Assembly (NCBI GenBank): GCA_947175845.1 | Contig: CAMWOK010000023.1 | Location: forward strand, 1 to 18,714 | Direction: 5' to 3' | DNA: 18,714 bases | Source: an uncultured Lachnospiraceae bacterium | GTDB lineage: Bacteria > Bacillota > Clostridia > Lachnospirales > Lachnospiraceae | Shown: positions 6,958 through 12,769 of the stretch, in pieces | How positions within the stretch are numbered: the stretch's first letter is position 1 | How the letters are laid out: each line of letters starts with the position of its first letter | Program-made: the position numbers and the translations under genes | Notes under the pieces: model-generated | Told to the model about the DNA's origin: nothing | Database searches by the model: none | Seen by the model: only the letters and a program-made list of their open reading frames with translations

Positions 6958-7710
6958 ATGTATGTACAGATGGAACACATCAACAAGACATTTGACGGTT
7001 TTCAGGCATCCAACGACGTGACTTTCGGGGTGGAGAAGGGACATCTTGCCGCGCTGCTCGGGCCGAGTGGGAGCGGCAAAACCACGATTTTAAGGATGAT
7101 AGCCGGTCTTGACAAGCCGGATTCAGGAGATATTATGATTGATGGAATGCGTGTCAATGACCTGCCGGGGAGTAGGCGCGGCATTGGCTTTGTGTTCCAG
7201 AATTATGCATTGTTCCGCTATATGACGGTGGCGGACAACATTGCGTTTGGGCTGGAAGTACAGAAAAAGGGGAAGAAGGAAATCAGAACCAGGGTGGAGG
7301 AACTTCTGGAGCTGATTTCCATGCAGGATCTGGGAAAGCGCTATCCGCATCAGCTGTCAGGAGGCCAGAGACAGCGTGTGGCTTTTGCGCGCGCGCTGGC
7401 GCCAAATCCGCAGCTTCTTCTTCTGGACGAGCCGTTTGCGGCGATTGACGCGAAAGTGCGCAGGGAGCTGCGCACCTGGCTGAAGGAAATGATTGGAAGG
7501 GTGGGGATCACCAGTATTTTTGTGACACACGATCAGGAGGAAGCGATGGAGGTCGCGGACACCATCATCATTACCAACCAGGGCAGGATTGAGCAGATTG
7601 GCACGCCGGAGGCGATCTGTCATCATCCGGCGACAGATTTTGTGTCGGAGTTTGTGGACGTGGAGCGCTACGAGGCGTTTGCGGCACTCGCAAGCAGTCA
7701 CGGAAGTTGA
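6958..7710 (+). CDS. cysA: sulfate ABC transporter ATP-binding protein
   Basis: A 250-residue ATPase that powers the CysT/CysW importer at the cytoplasmic face. Visible motifs are Walker A GPSGSGKT (35-42), Q-loop in FVFQNYALF (79-87), signature LSGGQRQRVAFARAL (133-147), Walker B LLLLDEP (153-159), the D-loop AAID, and the switch His in FVTHDQEEA (188-196). The end, GTPEAICHHPATDFVSEFVDVERY, matches the close of the nucleotide-binding domain. The extra C-terminal regulatory (TOBE-type) domain found in many CysA proteins of about 350 residues is absent. ATG 6958 follows GGGGAG at about 9 nt. It is the last gene of the operon. Confidence 0.9.
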   Translation: MYVQMEHINKTFDGFQASNDVTFGVEKGHLAALLGPSGSGKTTILRMIAGLDKPDSGDIMIDGMRVNDLPGSRRGIGFVFQNYALFRYMTVADNIAFGLEVQKKGKKEIRTRVEELLELISMQDLGKRYPHQLSGGQRQRVAFARALAPNPQLLLLDEPFAAIDAKVRRELRTWLKEMIGRVGITSIFVTHDQEEAMEVADTIIITNQGRIEQIGTPEAICHHPATDFVSEFVDVERYEAFAALASSHGS

Positions 7711-7740
7711 GATTCATTCATTGACTGCCGCAGTTTTTTT
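7694..7740 (+). terminator. probable weak terminator of the sulfate operon
   Basis: GCAGTCA (7694-7700, inside the end of cysA) can pair with TGACTGC (7722-7728); alternatively ACTG (7724-7727) pairs with CAGT (7731-7734) in a tiny hairpin. A run of seven T follows (7734-7740). Stems are weak or have a long loop, but the T-run lies where the operon should end. Confidence 0.45.
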
Positions 7741-7768
7741 AAATAAAATCGAAAAGCCGGAAAAACAG

Positions 7769-7797
7769 TTGAAATCCGCAGCGGGATGTGATAAACT
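7769..7797 (+). promoter_or_regulatory. promoter of secG (and probably rnr-smpB)
   Basis: TTGAAA (7769-7774), 17-bp spacer, TAAACT (7792-7797) preceded by TGA, an extended -10. The same stretch can fold through AAACAGTT (7763-7770) with AACTGTTT (7794-7801) and is followed by T residues, so it could also act as a terminator for the upstream operon. The spacing makes the promoter reading more likely. Confidence 0.55.
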
Positions 7798-7858
7798 GTT
7801 TTTTATCAGTGGGCTTTGCGCAAAGAAGCGCACAAGTTGTCAGCGGGGAGGTGCTAAG

Positions 7859-8095
7859 ATGGCAGCGTTGAGAATCATCCTTACGGTTATTTTAATATTG
7901 GTTTGCATTATTTTTACAGCGATTGTTTTGATGCAGGAAGGAAAATCGGCGGGACTCGGGGCAATCAGCGGCGTGGCTGAGACGTACTGGGGAAAGAACA
8001 AGGGTCGTTCCATGGAGGGCGCACTTGTCAAGTTTACCAAGATTTTGGGCATTGTTTTTATGTTGCTTGCAGTTATTTTAAATATTAATTTTTAG
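7859..8095 (+). CDS. secG: preprotein translocase subunit SecG
   Basis: A 78-residue membrane protein, the small accessory subunit of the SecYEG export channel. It shows two hydrophobic helices (LRIILTVILILVCIIFTAIV and FTKILGIVFMLLAVIL) joined by the signature loop VLMQEGKSAGLGAISG. The open frame extends far upstream into cysA, but ATG 7859 follows GGGGAGG (7846-7852) at 6 nt and gives the standard SecG length. It lies directly before rnr and smpB, a neighbourhood conserved in many Firmicutes. Confidence 0.95.
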   Translation: MAALRIILTVILILVCIIFTAIVLMQEGKSAGLGAISGVAETYWGKNKGRSMEGALVKFTKILGIVFMLLAVILNINF

Positions 8096-8123
8096 AATAC
8101 AATATAGTGAGATAAAACCGCGA

Positions 8124-8150
8124 AACACTCTTGTAATAAGGGTGTTTTTT
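8124..8150 (+). terminator. intrinsic terminator/attenuator between secG and rnr
   Basis: AACACTCTT (8124-8132) pairs with AAGGGTGTT (8138-8146), nine pairs including one G-U, loop GTAAT, followed by T residues to 8150. No obvious promoter fits in the 37 bp left before rnr, so it probably acts as a partial terminator that lowers rnr-smpB expression relative to secG. Confidence 0.75.
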
Positions 8151-8187
8151 CATAGGAGTATTTTGGTTTTGAACAGGAGGTGTTTGA

Positions 8188-10329
8188 ATGTCTGATAAGA
8201 GAAAAAAGGTAATTATGGATTTGGTTGCGGCGGAGTTTTATGTGCCGATGAAGGAGAAGGAGCTTGCAGTCATGCTGCAGGTGTCGAAGGAGGACAGGAG
8301 CGAGCTCAACCGTCTCTTAAATGAGCTGCTGGCGGAGGGGAAGCTCTCGCTGACCAAGAAAGGAAAGTTTATCAAGGCGAAGCATTCGGACAAGGAGCTT
8401 ACCGGGACGTTTATCAGTCATCCAAAGGGCTTCGGGTTCGTTGAGATCGACGGCAGGGACGAGGATTTGTACATTCCGGAGAATTTTGTCAACGGGGCGT
8501 TTCACAAGGATACAGTCAGGGTGGCGCTTCTGTCAGGGCAGAACGGCAGACGCCAGGAAGCGCAGGTTGTGGAGGTTCTGGCCAGAGGGATGCGGCAGAT
8601 TGTGGGCATCTATGACAAGAGCAACAAGAATTATGGCTTTGTCGTCCCGGACAACACTAAGATAAACGACGATATTTTTGTGCCGGTGGAGCGCTCAAAG
8701 GGGGCGGTTTCCGGCCACAAGGTGGTTTGTGAAATAACGGATTACGGCAAAAACAACCGAAAGCCGGAGGGAAAGATAACAGAGATTCTGGGGCATGTGA
8801 ATGACCCGGGGGTCGATATCATGTCGATCGTGAAAGGGTATGAGCTGCCGATTGAATTTTCCGAGAAGATTATGAATCAGGTGGAGCGCGTTTCCAACGA
8901 GGTGTCCGAGGCGGACATGGCGGGGCGGCGCGACCTGCGCGATATGCAGATGGTGACAATCGACGGGGAGGACGCAAAGGATCTGGATGACGCGGTCAGT
9001 CTCACAAAGGACGAAACCGGTTATCATCTGGGCGTGCACATTGCGGATGTAACCAACTATGTGCAGGAGAACTCCGCGCTGGACTGGGAGGCGCGCGCGC
9101 GCGGGACGAGCGTGTATCTGGTGGATCGGGTGATTCCCATGCTGCCGCACAGGCTTTCTAACGGGATCTGCTCGCTGAATGCGGGCGAGAACCGGCTCGC
9201 GCTCAGCTGTCTGATGACGATTGACCAGAAAGGCGAGGTGGTGAGCCACGAGATCGTCGAGTCAGTTATCCGGGTTGACCGGCGCATGTCCTACACGAGT
9301 GTCAGAAAGATTCTAGAGGACAGGGACGAGGCGGAGATTGCGGCGCACCAGGAACTGATCCCCATGTTTGAGCGGATGCGGGAGCTTGCGGGGATACTGC
9401 GCGGGAAGCGCAAAAAGAGGGGATCTATCGACTTTGATTTCCCGGAGAGCAAGATTATCCTGGACGGACAGGGGCATCCGGTGGAGATAAAGCCCTATGA
9501 GCGCAATGTCGCGACAAAGATTATCGAGGACTTTATGCTGATAGCAAACGAGACGGTGGCGGAGCATTTTCACTGGATGGAGCTGCCGTTTGTGTACCGG
9601 ACACACGACAATCCCGACCCGGAGAAAATCAGCAGGCTTGGAACGTTTATCCGAAATTTTGGATACTCCATCAAGAGCAGGCAGGAGGAGATTCATCCCA
9701 AGGAACTTCAGAAGCTTCTGGCAAAGATAGAAGATACGCCGGAGGAGGCGCTGATCAGCAGGCTGACGCTGCGCAGCATGAAGCAGGCAAAATACACGAT
9801 AGACTGCACGGGGCACTTTGGACTGGCGTGTCCGTATTACTGTCATTTCACGTCGCCCATCAGAAGATATCCGGATCTGCAGATTCATCGGATCATCAAG
9901 GAGCAGATTCGCGGGCGTCTGAACGAGAAGCGGATCGATCACTACAATGAGATTCTGCCGGAGGTGGCGAAGCATTCTTCCGAGATGGAGCGGCGTGCGG
10001 ACGAGGCGGAGCGCGAGACGGATAAGCTCAAGAAAGTCGAGTTTATGGAGGCGCATATCGGGGAGATTTATGAGGGCGTCATCTCGTCCATCACGGCGTG
10101 GGGCGTGTATGTGGAACTGCCCAACACGATTGAGGGCATGATTCACGTGTCCATGCTGCCGGGGGATTATTTCTACTATGACGATGAGACCTATGAAATG
10201 GTAGGACAGGCGACGGACATCCGCTACAAGCTGGGGCAGACTCTGACTGTGAGAGTCCATGCGACGGATAAGATATTGAGAACGATTGATTTTGTCATTC
10301 CGCAGGATTGGGAGACAGGTGAAGAATAG
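8188..10329 (+). CDS. rnr: ribonuclease R
   Basis: A 713-residue 3'-5' exoribonuclease of the RNB family that degrades structured RNA, including mRNA and rRNA fragments, in the cytoplasm. Domain order: a winged-helix-like N terminus (about 1-65), two cold-shock-type RNA-binding domains (motifs KGFGFVEIDG at 80-89 and NYGFVVPD at 148-155), the RNB catalytic domain with TIDGEDAKDLDDAVS (257-271) whose Asp cluster holds the metal ions, then the HFTSPIRRYPDLQIHR block, and a C-terminal S1 domain (from about residue 625, GEIYEGVISSITAWGVYVEL). Length matches Firmicutes RNase R. ATG 8188 follows CAGGAGGTG. It lies 21 bp upstream of smpB, its known functional partner in trans-translation. Confidence 0.96.
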   Translation: MSDKRKKVIMDLVAAEFYVPMKEKELAVMLQVSKEDRSELNRLLNELLAEGKLSLTKKGKFIKAKHSDKELTGTFISHPKGFGFVEIDGRDEDLYIPENFVNGAFHKDTVRVALLSGQNGRRQEAQVVEVLARGMRQIVGIYDKSNKNYGFVVPDNTKINDDIFVPVERSKGAVSGHKVVCEITDYGKNNRKPEGKITEILGHVNDPGVDIMSIVKGYELPIEFSEKIMNQVERVSNEVSEADMAGRRDLRDMQMVTIDGEDAKDLDDAVSLTKDETGYHLGVHIADVTNYVQENSALDWEARARGTSVYLVDRVIPMLPHRLSNGICSLNAGENRLALSCLMTIDQKGEVVSHEIVESVIRVDRRMSYTSVRKILEDRDEAEIAAHQELIPMFERMRELAGILRGKRKKRGSIDFDFPESKIILDGQGHPVEIKPYERNVATKIIEDFMLIANETVAEHFHWMELPFVYRTHDNPDPEKISRLGTFIRNFGYSIKSRQEEIHPKELQKLLAKIEDTPEEALISRLTLRSMKQAKYTIDCTGHFGLACPYYCHFTSPIRRYPDLQIHRIIKEQIRGRLNEKRIDHYNEILPEVAKHSSEMERRADEAERETDKLKKVEFMEAHIGEIYEGVISSITAWGVYVELPNTIEGMIHVSMLPGDYFYYDDETYEMVGQATDIRYKLGQTLTVRVHATDKILRTIDFVIPQDWETGEE

Positions 10330-10350
10330 GTTGGAAAAGAGGAGATCACA

Positions 10351-10818
10351 ATGGCAAAGAATGAGACAATAAAACTGGTTGCCAACAACAAGAAAGCGTT
10401 TCATGACTATTTTATAGAGGAGAAGTACGAGTGCGGGATCGCGCTCCACGGAACGGAGGTGAAGTCCCTGCGCATGGGCAAGTGCAGCATTAAGGAGGCG
10501 TTTGTCCGCATTGAGAACGCGGAGGTGTTTGTGTATGGGATGCACATCTCTCCCTATGAGAAGGGAAATATTTTTAACAAGGACCCGCTGCGCGCGAAGA
10601 AGCTTCTGATGCACAGGCAGGAGATCAACAAGCTGCTTGGGAAAATCAAGGAGCAGGGCTACACGCTGGTGCCGCTGCAGGTCTATTTCTCAAAAGGCAG
10701 GGCGAAGGTGGAGATCGGCCTTGCGCGCGGCAAGAAGTTGTACGATAAGCGCGCGGATATCGCGAAGAAGGATACAAGGCGCGAGACGGAGCGTGAGTTT
10801 AAGGTAAAAAATCTGTAG
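10351..10818 (+). CDS. smpB: SsrA-binding protein SmpB
   Basis: A 155-residue tmRNA-binding protein that brings tmRNA to stalled ribosomes. Signatures: ANNKKAFHDYFIEEKYECGI, ALHGTEVKSLRMGKCS (31-46), FVRIENAEVFVYGMHISPY, and the basic C-terminal tail KGRAKVEIGLARGKKLYDKR...IAKKD, which reaches into the mRNA channel. Length is normal. ATG 10351 follows GAGGAG (10339-10344). It ends the secG-rnr-smpB cluster. A tmRNA gene often lies nearby, but the 92 bp before the next gene hold only a terminator, so ssrA is elsewhere. Confidence 0.97.
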   Translation: MAKNETIKLVANNKKAFHDYFIEEKYECGIALHGTEVKSLRMGKCSIKEAFVRIENAEVFVYGMHISPYEKGNIFNKDPLRAKKLLMHRQEINKLLGKIKEQGYTLVPLQVYFSKGRAKVEIGLARGKKLYDKRADIAKKDTRRETEREFKVKNL

Positions 10819-10847
10819 GGAAGGGTTTCTTGCAGTTGTGAGAAAGT

Positions 10848-10910
10848 TTATGGGCTGTCAAAGAGGCGCTGCACCGGGTGCGGCGCCTGTGCTGACAGCC
10901 CATAACTGTT
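10848..10910. terminator. large hairpin, shared terminator between convergent genes
   Basis: TTATGGGCTGTCA (10848-10860) is the perfect complement of TGACAGCCCATAA (10893-10905). Inside are nested stems AGGCGC/GCGCCT and GCAC/GTGC. On the plus strand it is followed by CTGTTTTA; on the minus strand only by a T-rich stretch. It separates smpB from the converging minus-strand gene and probably stops both. Confidence 0.75.
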
Positions 10911-11819
10911 TTAATCTTCCCGGCTGCGCGCGGTGATAATCCACGGTGCGGGGTCTGACTTGAAGGTGTTGTTGCTGCGCAGCTTTGTCACGGACACCTG
11001 TATGGTCTCCACGTCTGCAAGACCGAGTTCGCGCAATGTGTCAGGCAGCGCGGCGGCAGTCCTGAAATCCAGCGTGTAGATGACGACATTCATGTTGGGA
11101 TTGATGCTAAGAAGGCATTCAAGCTCCTGCTCCGTGCTTGCGGAGGCAACCAGAAACACCAGTGAGGGCACGGGGCATTCTGCCATGGTCTCCTCGTCGA
11201 CATGGTCGATAATCCTGATGTTGTGAAGGTCAAAGTGCGAGACGTTGTCCTCCAAAGTGGATCGGTCCGCCTTGCTGTACTCGACGGCAATGACAGATCC
11301 CTCCGCGGCAATCAGCGCTGCCTCGATCGCAATGCTCTCGCCGCCGATCACGCAGATATCATCCTGCGGGTCAACCATCATTTTGCTGAGGATGATGGAG
11401 CGGATCTCGCTGCCCACATAGTGGATGGAACCGCGTTGGAGCTTTTCGTTGCTCAGTCCGATGCGGGAGGAATTTCTGGCGTTGGGGTTGATGATGAGCA
11501 TGCCGGCGGACGCGTTGATGCCGCGGTTTATCATGTCCTTAATCTGGTTATGTAAGATTTCCCCGCTCGGGTCAGATCCCTCGTTGTACCACACTTCGCA
11601 CTCGCCCAGCCCGGCGTTCCACAGGCGGTAAAAGATGTCGTCAATCCCGGCGTTGGTGAACACGAGCGTCGTCTTGTGCGCCTCGACGGTCGGGATGACA
11701 TTCTTGTTCTTTTTGGTGATGTCGATAATCTTGACATGTTCCAGGTCAATCGGTGTGGTCTGCGAGTAGTACTGCAGCCAGCTCAAGATAATCTCATTTG
11801 TAAAAATCTGTTTTTCCAT
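10911..11819 (-). CDS. orphan CbiE-CbiT (CobL-like) family protein with degraded SAM motif
   Basis: A 302-residue protein. The second half (about 120-300) follows the layout of CbiT, the precorrin C15-methyltransferase/decarboxylase: GLSNEKLQRG, then EIRSIILSKMMVDPQDDICVIGG, then AVEYSKADRSTLEDN, and a C-terminal strand pair ending WIITAR. The first half (about 50-115: VFTNAGIDDIFYRLWNAGLGECEVWYNEG) looks like the middle and end of a CbiE tetrapyrrole methylase whose N-terminal GxGPG segment is gone. The SAM loop, normally like DIGAGTGSVSIEAA, is reduced to VIGGESIAIEAA (157-168), so methyl transfer is doubtful. No other cobalamin gene is in the window. ATG at 11819-11817 (minus) is preceded by AAGGAGGCTT. 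Family resemblance is from recall; function is unknown. Confidence 0.6.
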   Translation of the reverse strand: MEKQIFTNEIILSWLQYYSQTTPIDLEHVKIIDITKKNKNVIPTVEAHKTTLVFTNAGIDDIFYRLWNAGLGECEVWYNEGSDPSGEILHNQIKDMINRGINASAGMLIINPNARNSSRIGLSNEKLQRGSIHYVGSEIRSIILSKMMVDPQDDICVIGGESIAIEAALIAAEGSVIAVEYSKADRSTLEDNVSHFDLHNIRIIDHVDEETMAECPVPSLVFLVASASTEQELECLLSINPNMNVVIYTLDFRTAAALPDTLRELGLADVETIQVSVTKLRSNNTFKSDPAPWIITARSRED

Positions 11820-11929
11820 TGCAAAGCCTCCTTGTGTTCTGTTATTTTATGCGGTCCGTTTCCGAGCCTGTCTTTAAGCATATTCCTTTTATTTTCCGGA
11901 AGAAGCGCTTTTTCGCGCAAGTTTTTGAT

Positions 11930-11958
11930 ACTATAACTATACCACATCAGAATGAAAA
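11930..11958 (-). promoter_or_regulatory. candidate promoter of the CobL-like gene
   Basis: On the minus strand TTTTCA (11958-11953), a 17-bp spacer, then TATAGT (11935-11930). A second overlapping TATAGT lies at 11941-11936. The leader to the start codon is about 100 nt; it contains a GCGC/GCGC mini-hairpin but no riboswitch I can recognise. Confidence 0.4.
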
Positions 11959-11991
11959 AAACAGCATAGTACAATAAAATTTATCCTAGTT

Positions 11992-12020
11992 TTTTTGGAG
12001 TAAATTTGTTACACTATAAA
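11992..12020 (+). promoter_or_regulatory. candidate promoter of the dehydratase operon
   Basis: TTTTTG (11992-11997), 17-bp spacer, TATAAA (12015-12020). It is divergent from the promoter of the CobL-like gene, with about 33 bp between them. The leader of about 85 nt to leuD1 shows no T-box consensus and no obvious leader peptide rich in leucine codons. Confidence 0.4.
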
Positions 12021-12111
12021 AGTCTGGGGAGCTGTTTTGAGGGAATTGTTTCTTTGGAACAGGCTGCACAGGTACAAGTACACCGATGTTTGCAGAAAGG
12101 ATGATAATACA

Positions 12112-12606
12112 ATGGGAAAAATATTTAAGTTTGGGCAGGATGTGGATACGGATCAGATTATCGCGTCGCAGTATATTATATATCCTTCTATTGATGAGAT
12201 GAAAGTACATACATTTGAGTCCCTGGACACGGACTTTGCGTCGCAGGTGCAGCCGGGGGACTATGTGGTGGCGTCGGAGAATTTCGGCTGCGGTTCCTCG
12301 CGGGAACAGGCGCCCACAGTGCTTAAGGCGCTGGGGGTCAAGGCTGTGGTGGCGAAATCCTTTGCGCGCATTTTTTATAGAAATGCGATCAATATCGGAC
12401 TTCCGGTCATTATCTGCAAGGATCTGCACGACAATGTCAGCGCGGGGGACGAGATGGAGCTATCCATGCAGGAGGGCGTGGTGCGCGTAGATGGCAGGGA
12501 GTACACATGTACGAAACTGCCGGAGTACATGCAGGGGATTTTAGACCAGGGCGGACTGATCGCGTCGCTTGATAAGGAGCTTGCGACAAATAACTTGTGC
12601 GAATGA
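12112..12606 (+). CDS. leuD: 3-isopropylmalate dehydratase-type hydro-lyase, small subunit (first copy)
   Basis: A 164-residue small (swivel-domain) subunit of an aconitase-superfamily hydro-lyase; with the large subunit encoded next it would isomerise or hydrate a branched hydroxy acid such as isopropylmalate. Motifs: FGQDVDTDQIIASQYI near the start, ENFGCGSSREQAP (61-73) and AKSFARIFYRNAINIGLP. Length fits the short archaeal/clostridial LeuD type. The substrate-loop region is YIIYPS, hydrophobic rather than the Arg-Thr type linked to homoaconitase, so isopropylmalate-like substrates are plausible. ATG 12112 follows GAAAGGA; the open frame runs back to 12037 without a good ribosome site. Residues 157-164 (LATNNLCE) and the stop come from an inserted mobile element; the original gene apparently ended at Glu156. 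Exact substrate unproven. Confidence 0.85.
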   Translation: MGKIFKFGQDVDTDQIIASQYIIYPSIDEMKVHTFESLDTDFASQVQPGDYVVASENFGCGSSREQAPTVLKALGVKAVVAKSFARIFYRNAINIGLPVIICKDLHDNVSAGDEMELSMQEGVVRVDGREYTCTKLPEYMQGILDQGGLIASLDKELATNNLCE

Positions 12607-12730
12607 TGCTGAATAAATCTTCATACACAAGGCGGAGGAATGAGGCGTACTGGACGTACGCCGATTGACGACAACGCGGTGTATGAAGATTTAGGCAAGT
12701 CAGATGAATAAGTTATTTATCGCAAGTTCC
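12580..12730. mobile_element. MITE-like inverted-repeat element inserted at the leuD1 stop codon
   Basis: A ~151-bp element with terminal inverted repeats of about 48-49 bp. The outer 17 positions match at 16 (CTTGCGACAAATAACTT at 12580-12596 against the complement of 12710-12726). The inner 15 bp are perfect (TAAATCTTCATACAC 12614-12628 with 12679-12693). A second hairpin sits in the centre (GGCGTAC 12644-12650, GTACGCC 12656-12662). The 7-bp direct repeat TAAGGAG flanks it (12573-12579 and 12731-12737), consistent with a target duplication; a 3-bp TAA duplication with ends GGA(G/A)CTTGCG is the alternative reading. It encodes no transposase. Membership of a dispersed family is inferred, not tested. 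Confidence 0.8.
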
Positions 12731-12769
12731 TAAGGAGTAACAGACCGGGAAAACAAGGAGGATTTGATA

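Noticed and set aside
7762..7804. Inverted repeat AAACAGTT/AACTGTTT with T-run as terminator of the sulfate operon
   Set aside because: It coincides exactly with a well-spaced extended promoter for secG; the loop is 23 nt. Kept as promoter, with the alternative noted.
9313..10614. 433-codon open frame on the minus strand across rnr and smpB
   Set aside because: It lies entirely opposite two unmistakable genes, has no ribosome site or recognisable protein, and follows from codon bias of the sense genes.
10819..10910. tmRNA gene next to smpB
   Set aside because: Only 92 bp, occupied by a terminator hairpin; no tRNA-like ends or tag frame.
12021..12111. T-box or leucine attenuator before the dehydratase operon
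   Set aside because: The leader is short and shows neither the T-box consensus nor a run of leucine codons.
12634..12642. GGAGG followed by ATG as a working start inside the inserted element
   Set aside because: The 1-nt spacing is too short for normal initiation; the short ORF is reported only as a low-interest observation.
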